Positions 34,649 through 42,909 of a stretch of DNA of 64,000 bases are shown here, one piece after another. Location: NCBI RefSeq assembly GCF_013204855.1, contig NZ_JABMKZ010000004.1:186001-250000 (forward strand), written 5' to 3'. Every line of letters starts with the position of its first letter. The stretch's first letter is position 1. The translations under genes were made by a program, and so were the position numbers. The DNA comes from Paenibacillus alba (GTDB lineage: Bacteria; Bacillota; Bacilli; Paenibacillales; NBRC-103111). Below the pieces are notes generated by a model. The model was not told the origin of the DNA, searched no databases, and was given only the letters and a program-made list of their open reading frames with translations.

Positions 34649-35560
34649 TTAACTGTTCCCATCAATCATTAGATCTATCTGATGTATAAAATCCCCAGCA
34701 AGTTCTAGTTGTCTAGATGCAAATTTCAAGTCCCCGTGACCTGCAAGGGCAAAATCCAAATTACCTAATGTAGACATTACGATTCGTGCGATAATAGCAA
34801 AACCAAAAGCTTGCAGATCGGCACTATTGTCAATATGTTCCACTATGTATCTAAAAGTTGGCTCCTGAATTCCACCGAATAAGGCAAGATTGCCAACGAA
34901 TGAAGCTAGGTCCCAGTAGGCGGGCATCCATGACACATCTTCAAAGTCCGTCCAGAGCCAGCCTTCCGTGCTTGGTATTAAGTTTCTTGCATGAGCATCT
35001 CCATGACATGGCATCAGCCTGCTTGGTTCTAACCCCATCTGTTCATCTACCCTTAGAAATACATCTAAAAGTGTTTGTACACGCTGATCGGTGTGACTCT
35101 TCAATTTAACAGCCGATTGACATGTCCGCTCCCAAACACCAAGCATAGGAAGTTCCTCCGAGTAGGCATTCATTGCAATCGATAGTCTGTTTACCATTTC
35201 TACGGCTTCGCTGGGTGAAGGAGGCTGTAATGGTGTGGGGCGAACATATTTCCAAAATGTCATCCATGTGCCACCAACATCTCTCGGACCCGCATCAATA
35301 AGCTCAGTAGGCAATAACACAGGGATGCCTTTGTCTTGGAGGTGACGTGCTACATGTAACTCTCGATCAAGTAAATTGTAAACGTACTCTGTATCTTTTT
35401 CATTTGAAATGGCAATGGCTGCTCGGGCCACAATCGGATAGGGAGCCAGATGAATGATTAGGTTCCCGCCACTACTAAGCACGTTAGGTGTAATGTCAGC
35501 TAAACCAGTTTTTTCTGCCATTAATACCACTTGTGAAATAAGGTTGTGTTTCTCAGTCAC
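34649..35560 (-). CDS. Aminoglycoside phosphotransferase-family protein
   Basis: A 303-residue protein of the APH/choline kinase-like fold. The catalytic loop is CHGDAHARNL (about 183-192) with Asp and Asn in place, and the metal-binding Asp is in WTDFEDVSW. The N-terminal glycine-loop region is weak. The family is broad (antibiotic, homoserine, choline or sugar kinases), and nothing around it indicates antibiotic resistance. The start is GTG at 35560 with AAGGAGC upstream. Confidence 0.82.
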   Translation of the reverse strand: MTEKHNLISQVVLMAEKTGLADITPNVLSSGGNLIIHLAPYPIVARAAIAISNEKDTEYVYNLLDRELHVARHLQDKGIPVLLPTELIDAGPRDVGGTWMTFWKYVRPTPLQPPSPSEAVEMVNRLSIAMNAYSEELPMLGVWERTCQSAVKLKSHTDQRVQTLLDVFLRVDEQMGLEPSRLMPCHGDAHARNLIPSTEGWLWTDFEDVSWMPAYWDLASFVGNLALFGGIQEPTFRYIVEHIDNSADLQAFGFAIIARIVMSTLGNLDFALAGHGDLKFASRQLELAGDFIHQIDLMIDGNS

Positions 35561-35720
35561 TGCAACAGCTCCTTAACTAAGATATAAAAATATCTTAGCA
35601 CCCTGGCTGTATGACTCATAGGTAAAAAACCTTTAATAATCAACTATTCCCCCTTGAATTCACCATACTTGGGGAATGCCATACAATAACGAAGTATCCA
35701 AATCCTGAGGAGTGAATAAG

Positions 35721-36191
35721 ATGTTCAAACTAACCTTAGAAACTGCAAAACAATTGCTGGCAGCAGCGGAACAGAAAGCCCGGCAAATGGGACTGTCCAG
35801 CGATATCGCGATCGTTGATGAAGGGGCGAACCTAATCGCTTTCCATCGTATGGACAATGCCCGAATTGGGGGTATCGACATTTCCCAGAACAAAGCTTGG
35901 ACTAGCGTAGCCATGCAAATGCCAACAGCCAATCTTGCGCAATCGGCGCTTCCTGGTGCTCCCTCGTTCGGTATCAATACTACCAATCATGGGAGAGTTG
36001 TCATTTTAGGCGGAGGCATCCCATTGATCAGTAAAGACAGAGTCATCGGTGGCATCGGTGTAAGTGGAGGCACGAGCGCTCAAGATATCGAAGTGGCCAA
36101 TGCCGCTGTTTATGCCTTCAATAGCCTACTAAGAGTTGGAGAGGGTTTTATTACTAGTGCTCGTATCGGTTCTATCCACTCGAACCAATAG
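35721..36191 (+). CDS. GlcG/HbpS-like heme-binding domain protein (DUF336)
   Basis: A 156-residue protein with the full GlcG/HbpS fold: TLETAKQLLAAAEQKA, SDIAIVDEGANLIAFHRMDN, ISQNKAWTSVAM, and the glycine-rich IGGIGVSGGTSAQD. Relatives bind heme or sense oxidative stress (HbpS), or sit in glycolate and diol operons. The ATG at 35721 has GAGGAG eight bases upstream; a GTG at 35712 overlaps that site. It stands alone, divergent from the phosphotransferase-like gene. Confidence 0.9.
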   Translation: MFKLTLETAKQLLAAAEQKARQMGLSSDIAIVDEGANLIAFHRMDNARIGGIDISQNKAWTSVAMQMPTANLAQSALPGAPSFGINTTNHGRVVILGGGIPLISKDRVIGGIGVSGGTSAQDIEVANAAVYAFNSLLRVGEGFITSARIGSIHSNQ

Positions 36192-36230
36192 GTTGGCGTT
36201 TGTACATGTGCAAATCGGCCCGTTACTTAA

Positions 36231-36265
36231 AACAGGCTGCCGATCTCTTATGTCGGCAGCCTGTT
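36231..36265. terminator. Hairpin between convergent genes
   Basis: AACAGGCTGCCGA (36231-36243) pairs perfectly with TCGGCAGCCTGTT (36253-36265). It lies between the convergent GlcG-like and proline dehydrogenase genes. The T-tract is weak on both strands. Confidence 0.65.
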
Positions 36266-36296
36266 CAAGTTGTTGATTAGCTATTAATGTCCGTTT

Positions 36297-37268
36297 TCAT
36301 TCATACGCTTTCGAACCCTCCACTTCCCCACTGTTTACCATATCGATCACAGCTCTAAACAGATTCGGGGGGTATTCGGCAATCCGATGACACAAGTACA
36401 AATACCATTGATGGCCATATGTAAGATAGATCCGCACCGGGTGTCCAGCTGATCTTAGCCTGCTGCTCAAGTCTGGACGAATACCATACAACATTTCAAC
36501 TTCTACATCTGTGTTGGACAACCATCCACGATCCAACACTTCTTGGATAATAGGTTCGTCATGGGTAGCGATCGACACACGGTGTCCTTGGCGAGTCGCG
36601 CTTTCAACAAGTTCCAAATAACGATCGTTAAGTGCTGTTGATCGAGGGATCGAGCAATCAGCTGGTTCTTGGTACGCACCTTTGACGAAGCGCAGCCGAC
36701 TAGGTGAGCTCGCAATAGCAGCCAAATCTTGCGGTGTTCTTGTCAAGTGTGCCTGTAAAGTAATGCCAATGTTCGGATAAAACGAAGCTGCCCGCCTGTA
36801 AACAGAGAGAATGTCCGCTGTCTTGCTGGATTCTTCCATGCTAATGAATAATTCGATACCAGCTCCCATGGCATGCTCAGCTAGATTCATCAAATGTGAA
36901 CATGCAAGCTCCTTATCCAACGAAAGTCCGATATGTGATAGATCAAAGGATACACGAGCAGAAATCCCACTTTGGCTCAAGTCATGGATCAGAGCCGTCA
37001 ACTCAATTGCCGCTGCTTCACATTCTGTGACATCCGTCGTATTTTCACCGATATACTCCAGGGACACCGCATAACCTTTATTGACCAGCTCCTGTCCTAC
37101 TGCCAGCCCGTCTTTGCGATCTTCACCTGTTACATATCTTGCAGCCGCGAGGCGCAACAATCGATTCATCTCTGGTGTCTTTTCCACATAGGACTTTAGG
37201 TCTGAACGGCGAGCAATAGATTTTAATGCTGCTGCGAATTGTGTTTCCAAATCTGATACCTGGTGCAT
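36297..37268 (-). CDS. Proline dehydrogenase
   Basis: A 323-residue FAD enzyme of the monofunctional proline dehydrogenase family (PutB type). Visible motifs are SFDLSHIGLSLDKE, RLRFVKGAYQEP (substrate/FAD contact), VSIATHDEPII, and EVEMLYGIRPD. It oxidises proline to pyrroline-5-carboxylate. I chose the ATG at 37268 because AAGGAGGG lies eight bases before it; an in-frame ATG at 37304 contains that site within its coding part. An AraC regulator gene lies just upstream on the same strand. No P5C dehydrogenase is in the window. Confidence 0.92.
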   Translation of the reverse strand: MHQVSDLETQFAAALKSIARRSDLKSYVEKTPEMNRLLRLAAARYVTGEDRKDGLAVGQELVNKGYAVSLEYIGENTTDVTECEAAAIELTALIHDLSQSGISARVSFDLSHIGLSLDKELACSHLMNLAEHAMGAGIELFISMEESSKTADILSVYRRAASFYPNIGITLQAHLTRTPQDLAAIASSPSRLRFVKGAYQEPADCSIPRSTALNDRYLELVESATRQGHRVSIATHDEPIIQEVLDRGWLSNTDVEVEMLYGIRPDLSSRLRSAGHPVRIYLTYGHQWYLYLCHRIAEYPPNLFRAVIDMVNSGEVEGSKAYE

Positions 37269-37346
37269 GATGGCATCCCTCCTTCTTTCAGATACTCCCA
37301 GCATACAAGGAAGAAGGATGACGGTATTGTATATTATTGCTCTTTC

Positions 37347-38156
37347 TTAAATCGATACCGCGTATTTATGTGGTGTAGTTCCAACAATCTTGTCAAATGT
37401 TTTGGAGAAGTGACTTTGGTCATAGAAGCCCACTTCTATCGCAACTTCGGCAATAGACCGCTTTTTTATCAATTCCGTCTTTGCCTGATTTATTCTTAGT
37501 AAGTTTTGATAGGCATGCGGAGGCAGATGATTCCACCTCTTAAATAATCGAATGAGATGAAACTTGCTGATTCCGGCTACATGCTCCAACTGCTCTAGCG
37601 TTATCCGTTCGGTAAAATGGGCATGCAGGTAATCTTTTATACGTTTAACGTATTTCTGGTCTTGCTGTCCTTGTTGGGATTCGTGCTCAAGATCTGACGT
37701 ATTCTGGCTAACGAGTGCTTGTATCAGCTCTATTAAAGCAGTTTCGATCTCTAGCGGAGAACTGCTTCTCGCAAGTGCCTCCATCGTACGATTGATGTGT
37801 ATACGGCAGGCTTTATTTTTACCCTCTCCCAATAAAAACGGGATCTGAAGCTGATCGAGCTCCCTTTGCGAGAGGCCCTGGAACCACGCTGGATGAATGA
37901 ACAGCATCTTGTATTTCCATGCTACACCAGAGTCCGGATAACAAGCATGGAGCATCATCGGTGGGAAACTGATCACTCTCCCTTTTTCAACACGATGCAT
38001 GACCCCGTCGCACCAAGCGTTCGTTTCCCCTTCGTCTATTAATCCAATCGAATATTCCTCATGAAAATGCTTTTGATAGGCAAAATCGCTCTTCAGACAT
38101 TGCTTTGCTTCCAAGAAAGGCAGCGCATCATCGCGGTAAAAGGTCACATCAGACAT
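37347..38156 (-). CDS. AraC family transcriptional regulator
   Basis: A 269-residue regulator: N-terminal cupin-type sensing domain (about 10-150; KHFHEEYSIGLIDEGET, GRVISFPPMMLHACYP) and C-terminal double helix-turn-helix (about 170-268; GISKFHLIRLFKRWNHLPPH and IAEVAIEVGFYDQSHFSKTF). It lies 79 bp upstream of proline dehydrogenase on the same strand and is a plausible regulator of it, although AraC cupins of this kind also often control exporters. Confidence 0.9.
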   Translation of the reverse strand: MSDVTFYRDDALPFLEAKQCLKSDFAYQKHFHEEYSIGLIDEGETNAWCDGVMHRVEKGRVISFPPMMLHACYPDSGVAWKYKMLFIHPAWFQGLSQRELDQLQIPFLLGEGKNKACRIHINRTMEALARSSSPLEIETALIELIQALVSQNTSDLEHESQQGQQDQKYVKRIKDYLHAHFTERITLEQLEHVAGISKFHLIRLFKRWNHLPPHAYQNLLRINQAKTELIKKRSIAEVAIEVGFYDQSHFSKTFDKIVGTTPHKYAVSI

Positions 38157-38348
38157 AATTGGAGTCCTCTTCTTTCATAATGTGGCTAGATTCATATCCG
38201 TACCTTCCTATAAATGTACTACGATTTTAATTCGGATAGTGATTTTTTTCAAATTGGTCTAGAAAAAGGCATTGAAATTGGACCTATACTTGCTATCCTT
38301 AAATTCATATCATTTACCGAATAAGCTTAATCGTCTTACGATGAAAGG

Positions 38349-38537
38349 ATGACTACAGCAAGGAAGTATAAAGCCTTTTACGAAACAGAACTACCTGATT
38401 CCAAGTACGACGAGGTTTGGAAACGGTTGTTGGAAGCAGATAGTAGTCATGGTTAGGGGGCTCACCTGCATGGAAAATTAGTTGGAATAACTCATTACTT
38501 GTTTCATCATATTCGCTATGACTATAAGCTTGAGTAA
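38349..38537 (+). pseudogene. GNAT acetyltransferase remnant with in-frame TAG
   Basis: The plus strand reads YKAFYETELPDSKYDEVWKR, LLEADSSHG, then TAG (38454-38456), then GAHLHGKLVGITHYLFH and IRYDYKLE before TAA. This is the first half of a GNAT acetyltransferase domain, in which the stop replaces a residue of the G-x-G-A-H stretch. The N-terminus (stop just upstream of the ATG) and the acetyl-CoA-binding half are both missing. A terminator follows at once. Confidence 0.75.
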
Positions 38538-38562
38538 AGCAAACCTTTCCTGTCTATCAACA

Positions 38563-38597
38563 ACAGACTGCCGATGAATCGGCAGCCTGTATTTTTT
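38563..38597 (+). terminator. Terminator after GNAT remnant
   Basis: ACAGACTGCCGA (38563-38574) pairs with TCGGCAGCCTGT (38579-38590) with one mismatch and is followed by ATTTTTT. The stem is nearly the same as that at 36231-36265. Confidence 0.8.
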
Positions 38598-38605
38598 ATC
38601 TAGTT

Positions 38606-39382
38606 TTACTTATGCACTACGCTGACGGAATACAGCTCAACAATGGTATATGGCGTAGTGGTCACGGAACCGGATGTGGCAGTTTGATCGTAATCGCCAC
38701 ACTTGAAGTAGAATGATTTCCCTGAGAAACTAGGTTTTTTTGAAAATACTTGCGAGCCATTGATAGAGATCGTCGCTACGCCACCTGAAAGCGACATCTG
38801 ATAAGTAAACTTTGAACCCAGAGCAGCTTTGGTACTTAAATCTGTGTAAGTACCTGCTCCTTTTGCTTCTTCATATAATACTTTGAAATTGCCGCCTTTG
38901 GAGTTGGGGGTTGCTGTATATTCCAATTCGGCCAACGGGATGGAATCAGTGCTGTTGAAAATTTGTCCAATCGTCGTCGCACCACTCGAACCGCCACCCT
39001 GTAATGTCACAGCAGCCTGATTCGTCATGGTGTTAGTTCCGTTCCAACTCCAAGCTGCATTGCTTCCGCTGGTCGTTTGTTCCCTCATCTCAGATCGGGG
39101 ATGAGACGAACCCGATGTGGTAGATCCTGTCTTAGGGTCCATGAACGCTTGGCCTCCGTCGGAAGCTGTGTAGAAATATTTACTGGTATATCCCGAGACC
39201 AATGTCGATGAACTAATTGTCGATCCATCGGGTTGCTGCAATGACCAGATATGGAAATCAATATTTGGCGCAGCACTTGCTGAGGTAGCCAACGTAAATG
39301 CAGCTGCAAGTGAAAGTACCGCAATTCCTTTGCTAAACGACATGAACCTGTTCTTTTTTTGGGAAATAAACAAACTTTTCAT
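38606..39382 (-). CDS. Polysaccharide lyase family 7 (alginate lyase) homologue with altered active site
   Basis: 258 residues with a signal peptide (basic start, hydrophobic core SFSKGIAVLSLAAAFTLATS, cleavage near ASA-AP), so it is secreted. Two of the three PL7 signatures are intact: RSEMREQ (R-S-E-x-R) and YFKCGDYDQ (YFKxGxYxQ). The third, normally Q-I/V-H with the catalytic histidine, reads QIF here (CAA ATT TTC), two base changes from a His codon. The protein may bind rather than cleave its polymer, or use another residue. The start is uncertain between ATGs at 39394 and 39382; GAGAGG fits the latter better. A consensus cre site lies upstream. Confidence 0.85.
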   Translation of the reverse strand: MKSLFISQKKNRFMSFSKGIAVLSLAAAFTLATSASAAPNIDFHIWSLQQPDGSTISSSTLVSGYTSKYFYTASDGGQAFMDPKTGSTTSGSSHPRSEMREQTTSGSNAAWSWNGTNTMTNQAAVTLQGGGSSGATTIGQIFNSTDSIPLAELEYTATPNSKGGNFKVLYEEAKGAGTYTDLSTKAALGSKFTYQMSLSGGVATISINGSQVFSKKPSFSGKSFYFKCGDYDQTATSGSVTTTPYTIVELYSVSVVHK

Positions 39383-39433
39383 CCTTATTCGCATCCTCTC
39401 ATTACTTGTATTTAACCGAGTACAGCCGATGCT

Positions 39434-39449
39434 TTGTAATCGGTTACAA
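39434..39449. promoter_or_regulatory. cre site (CcpA operator) upstream of the PL7 gene
   Basis: TTGTAATCGGTTACAA fits the cre consensus WTGNAANCGNWNNCAW at every position and is nearly palindromic. It lies 52 bp upstream of the lyase start, a position suited to carbon catabolite repression. Confidence 0.75.
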
Positions 39450-39580
39450 CAAATTTATCAAATGAAAGGCGTTTCATGTTTCACTACATTGTCCTTTTAT
39501 TTTGTTTAATTGCTGTCTTTTTCTGTTGCTCCGAGGATTCAGAGTTCAATCGTGATGTGATGGGTTGTACTTTGTATAAA

Positions 39581-39760
39581 CCTGCGATTATGCATCTTTT
39601 AGAGCGAGGTTTAGCCAATAATCGAGTAATTCCTGCAATTATGCATGTTTTCGCGGCCTAGATTTGATTTCAGGATGAATAAGCTGGAAAAGCCTGCATC
39701 ATCGCAGGCTTTTCCACTTTTTGCACGATTTTCTTGAAAAGCCTGCACTTTTGCAGGTTT
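39581..39760. repeat. Palindromic repeat element, copy B
   Basis: The same four-unit plan as copy A at 26801: CCTGCGATTATGCA (39581-39594), CCTGCAATTATGCAT (39632-39646), hairpin AGCCTGC-ATCATC-GCAGGCT (39691-39710), and hairpin CCTGC-ACTTTT-GCAGG (39742-39757). Linkers also match (GATTTCAGGATG here, GATTCCAGGATG in copy A). Length is about 180 bp. The intergenic space 39383-39791 otherwise holds only the cre site; the short open frame across the element is not credible. Confidence 0.8.
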
Positions 39761-39791
39761 CAGACTCCGTGCACCAGCCGTGATGCTATAC

Positions 39792-40598
39792 TTACGGTAC
39801 TTTGACCACAAAAGGGACTGTAAATACTTTACCATTTTGCTGAAACTGTCCCCAGATTTTATATACGCCACTGTGAGGGAACGTCGTCATGAATTTGGCA
39901 TCGGGTCCAGATGCTTTTTCATCTGTCGGATGAACGTGCAGATAATTTTCTGCATCTTGGGTTAAGATCACGACGTGCCCAACTGCTCCTAGGTAAGGCT
40001 GCAGGTCTGTTACAGGCTTCTTAGTCTGAGCGTCTTTGATATTGAAATTCAAGTTTAACTCCATGCCCGCCATAAGATGATCAATGGAAAGTGTTACTTC
40101 CTTACCATCCACCGTCTTCGTTAATGAGGCATCTGGTTCAATGGGTTTTTGCACAGGCAAGTCTCCTTGAACTGTTATCCATTGGCTTTTACTCATGGCC
40201 CCCATACCCGTTGGAGTAATATCGGCGATCACCTTGAAATCGCCCGCAGTCGGAAATTGTGTAGTAACGGTAAATTCACCTTTTCCTTTATAATCCGGGT
40301 GAATATGATTAAAGAAAGATAAATCTTTACTGACAATGATAAAGTGCATCTGTTGTTCATGTACGGTATCAAATTTATCAATGGATTTACCGTCTTTATC
40401 CTGAATTTTTATCGTAATCGTAGTATCTTGCTTTGGCATGGTTTTATCACTAGCAAGCTTAAACTGGGCTTGGACATTCCCGGCTTGCGTGGAACCCGCC
40501 TCTTGTGACATGCCGTTATGGTCCATCGAACTGCCTGATTTACCGCATGCCGTTAACAGCGCAGCCGTAAGTACAATCGAAATGGCAACTTTCTTCAT
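39792..40598 (-). CDS. YtkA/FixH-like lipoprotein, probable copper-related
   Basis: A 268-residue lipoprotein (signal with lipobox LLTAC, Cys about 18; Gly/Ser linker with MDHNGM). Two beta-sandwich repeats follow: the first with MHFIIVSKDLSFFNHIHP, the second with GAVGHVVILTQDAENYLHVHP. The paired H-x-H motifs and the Met/His-rich N-terminus are typical of YtkA-like extracellular proteins linked to copper handling. It lies downstream of a two-component system on the same strand, with a structured leader between. Metal specificity is inference. Confidence 0.82.
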   Translation of the reverse strand: MKKVAISIVLTAALLTACGKSGSSMDHNGMSQEAGSTQAGNVQAQFKLASDKTMPKQDTTITIKIQDKDGKSIDKFDTVHEQQMHFIIVSKDLSFFNHIHPDYKGKGEFTVTTQFPTAGDFKVIADITPTGMGAMSKSQWITVQGDLPVQKPIEPDASLTKTVDGKEVTLSIDHLMAGMELNLNFNIKDAQTKKPVTDLQPYLGAVGHVVILTQDAENYLHVHPTDEKASGPDAKFMTTFPHSGVYKIWGQFQQNGKVFTVPFVVKVP

Positions 40599-40611
40599 AA
40601 TTTCCTCCTCA

Positions 40612-40671
40612 TATACTAAAGGGAGCTTTGATCGAAGATCAATGTCTCTCCTGTTTATATCCTTTAGTATA
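40612..40671 (-). promoter_or_regulatory. Structured leader upstream of the YtkA-like gene
   Basis: TATACTAAAGG (40612-40622) and CCTTTAGTATA (40661-40671) are perfect complements. Inside lies a second hairpin, TTTGATC-GAA-GATCAAT-like (about 40627-40643). The outer 3' arm on the minus-strand RNA ends just before the GAGGAGG of the lipoprotein gene. It could be an operator dyad or an RNA switch over the ribosome binding site. Confidence 0.5.
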
Positions 40672-40705
40672 AAAGGTACTTATGTAGATCTTGTGTAGAT
40701 CTGCA

Positions 40706-41776
40706 CTAATTTTTAGGAATATGTATCTTTACAGTCGTTCCTACACCAACACCACTTTCCATTCGAATGGTCCCTCCATGTGCTTCCACCAATTTCTTGG
40801 CAATCGTTAATCCAATCCCACTGCCTCCTGATTTACGATCGCGGGATTTTTCTACGCGGTAAAAACGTTCAAATACAAAACGCAAATCATCTTCATCTAT
40901 ACCAATCCCAGTATCCGAAACCATAATGAGCACCCTATGTTGTTCTTCCTTCACTTCAACAGATACTTTCCCCCCTGGGGGCGTAAACTTTAGCGCATTC
41001 ATTAAGAGGTTCACCATAATTTGACCTAAACGCTGCCTATCCAAGGTCGCTTTAACGTTGGTGGCACCACCCCAAACAAGGGTAACACCCTTTTGATCAT
41101 AAGAAGCCCTGATCGCTTCGATATTACCATGAACAATGACTGAAACATCTTCTTCATGCAGCTTCAGCTTGAAATGCGGGGAGTCCATTTCCGTTAATTG
41201 CTCTAAATCGCCAACAAGGAACCGCAAACGTTCAATCTCCTCATAACAAGACTCTAAGCGCTGTGGAGTCGGCAGCCAAACGCCATCCATCAACGCTTCC
41301 ATATGGCTTTTAAGTGTTGCAAGGGGCGTTCTTAATTCATGTGCCACATCAGCAGTCATCGTTTTACGCAACTGCTCCTGCTGCATGATCTGTTCAGCAA
41401 GATGATTAAGGGAGCCGCCTAGATCGGCAATCTCGTCATTGCCTTTGACCGTCGTTCTTGCTCCAAGTTCGCCACTTGCCATTCGCTCTGCGACCTTTTT
41501 CATTTGTATCAGCGGAGCTGTGATCCGCTTTGCGACAACAAGACTTAACAAAACAGAAAGCAAAATACCCAGAATGGCAGACCAAAGAACAGACTGTACT
41601 AATGCCTGCTCAAAATGAGCATCAAATGTTGGAGAGTTCATATCCATAGTTTGAGATTGATACAGAGAGAAGTGGTAGTGTGTCTCTAAAATAAACGCAA
41701 TCGTTGAGATAAGTAAAACACCGGAGGCTACGCCAATAAATGCGATGACAATTCGTGCGTACAATCCTTTCATCAT
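40706..41776 (-). CDS. Sensor histidine kinase (BaeS-like, HAMP)
   Basis: A 356-residue kinase. Membrane helices at about 8-28 and 62-84 enclose a short extracellular loop (FDAHFEQ region); HAMP follows at 85-135. The HisKA domain has MTADVAHELRTPLATLKSHM (phospho-His about 148). ATPase boxes are NLLMNALKFTPPGG, VSDTGIGIDEDD and GGSGIGLTIAKKLVEAHGG. It overlaps the response regulator gene by four bases. The short sensor loop suggests detection of something in or near the membrane; with the lipoprotein downstream, metal stress is plausible. Confidence 0.92.
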   Translation of the reverse strand: MMKGLYARIVIAFIGVASGVLLISTIAFILETHYHFSLYQSQTMDMNSPTFDAHFEQALVQSVLWSAILGILLSVLLSLVVAKRITAPLIQMKKVAERMASGELGARTTVKGNDEIADLGGSLNHLAEQIMQQEQLRKTMTADVAHELRTPLATLKSHMEALMDGVWLPTPQRLESCYEEIERLRFLVGDLEQLTEMDSPHFKLKLHEEDVSVIVHGNIEAIRASYDQKGVTLVWGGATNVKATLDRQRLGQIMVNLLMNALKFTPPGGKVSVEVKEEQHRVLIMVSDTGIGIDEDDLRFVFERFYRVEKSRDRKSGGSGIGLTIAKKLVEAHGGTIRMESGVGVGTTVKIHIPKN

Positions 41777-42465
41777 GATTCGCCTCCCGTAAAGCGATAA
41801 CCTACGGAAAAGACAGTAACGATGTATTGAGGTTTTTTGGGATCAACTTCTATCTTTTGGCGGAGATTTTTGACATGCTGATCTATTGAACGATTGTCAC
41901 CTTCAAAATCAAAACCAAGCACTTTTTCAACTAACTCCTCCCGTGTAAAGGTTCGGTTCGGATGATGTGCCAGAATCAGCAGCAATTTATATTCATTTGG
42001 AGTCAGACTAATCAGTTTCCCTATTTTATAAACTTCATGTTGCACCGGCCGAATGACAAGGTCGTCATTATGAAACGCGATGAACTCTGCAAGAAGCGTA
42101 TCATCTTGCGTGCGACGTAAAATGGCCTTTACTCTTGCAGTTAATTCACGAGGGCTAAATGGCTTCACGACATAATCATCGGCACCAAGTGTCAATCCTT
42201 GTACACGGTCATCTTCAGAAACTTTGGCTGTTAGCATGATGACAGGTACAGGAGAAAACTGCCGTATCGCCTTGCATACATCTTCGCCGGACATGTCCGG
42301 AAGCATCAGATCCAAAATAAGAAGATCCACATTTCCGCCGCGGACGAGTTCAAGTGCTTGTTGGCCTGTACCGGACTGAATAGTCGGATATCCTTCCATT
42401 TGCAAATAAGATGCAACAACTTCACGAATCTTTTCTTCATCATCAACAATTAGAATTGTTTTCAT
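41773..42465 (-). CDS. OmpR-family response regulator
   Basis: A 230-residue regulator starting MKTILIVDDEEKIREV at the ATG at 42465 (AGGCGG upstream); a longer in-frame start would add a non-family stretch. Receiver domain 1-120 with Asp in LLILDLMLPDMSG and Lys in VVKPFSPREL. C-terminal winged helix (about 130-228) with SLTPNEYKLLLILAHHPNR and the RSIDQHVKNLRQKI recognition helix. It partners the kinase just downstream. Confidence 0.93.
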   Translation of the reverse strand: MKTILIVDDEEKIREVVASYLQMEGYPTIQSGTGQQALELVRGGNVDLLILDLMLPDMSGEDVCKAIRQFSPVPVIMLTAKVSEDDRVQGLTLGADDYVVKPFSPRELTARVKAILRRTQDDTLLAEFIAFHNDDLVIRPVQHEVYKIGKLISLTPNEYKLLLILAHHPNRTFTREELVEKVLGFDFEGDNRSIDQHVKNLRQKIEVDPKKPQYIVTVFSVGYRFTGGES

Positions 42466-42601
42466 TAAATTGAACCGCCTCCCGTTATGCTCACTCTGTA
42501 TGAAGCGCTTCGTTGACCTATTTTTAAAAATATACCATACCCCCTTATCGTATAACAAGCGCTTCTGAATTATTCCACAACTTCGGTTTTCATTGTTCTA
42601 A

Positions 42602-42637
42602 TGAAAAGAGATCCAACAGCAATAAGCTGTGGATCTC
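42602..42637 (-). terminator. Terminator after first YjcZ gene
   Basis: GAGATCCAACAGC (42608-42620) pairs with GCTGTGGATCTC (42626-42637) with one bulge; on the minus strand TTTTCATT follows. Confidence 0.7.
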
Positions 42638-42665
42638 CTTCTTTTATCTTATCTATTGCGACGTC

Positions 42666-42764
42666 TTATATCGCGAAAGTCATAGTAATAATAACCAACA
42701 AAATAAAAAGAACCAAAACTGCTGCAGCACTACTACCTACTCCTACTCCTGCTTCATATCCCAT
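42666..42764 (-). CDS. YjcZ-family sporulation micro-protein 1
   Basis: A 32-residue protein. Start MGYEAGVGVGSS, then a single membrane helix (about 13-31) rich in Val, Leu and Ile (VLFILLVIITM) and an abrupt end. The M-G-Y-x-A-G-x-G start plus hydrophobic tail is typical of the YjcZ family found in spores of Bacillus and Paenibacillus. AGGAG lies nine bases before the ATG. A similar gene lies 145 bp upstream on the same strand. Confidence 0.85.
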   Translation of the reverse strand: MGYEAGVGVGSSAAAVLVLFILLVIITMTFAI

Positions 42765-42909
42765 AGTAAGTCACTCCTCTCATCATAATTTCAACATTAC
42801 TATTCTCAAAAGAAAAAGGAGTCATCGGGTTGAAGAATGGGCTGAATGCTGTAAATGGACTTGCTCTAACTATACGCACTCGCTGTTAAAAATTGTGGTG
42901 TGTTATGAA

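Noticed and set aside
34649..35560. Antibiotic-resistance reading of the aminoglycoside phosphotransferase-like gene.
   Set aside because: Only the general kinase-fold residues are visible; the family includes many metabolic kinases and no resistance genes or mobile elements lie nearby.
36231..38590. Near-identical hairpins (GGCTGCCGA/TCGGCAGCC) at 36231 and 38563, with a similar one at 56486, considered as a mobile repeat.
   Set aside because: Each stands directly after a gene or gene remnant and works as a terminator stem; flanks are unrelated. Shared stem sequence is common among terminators of such genomes.
39476..39661. Plus-strand open frame starting with a hydrophobic stretch before repeat copy B.
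   Set aside because: Its second half is translated repeat element, and no ribosome binding site precedes it.
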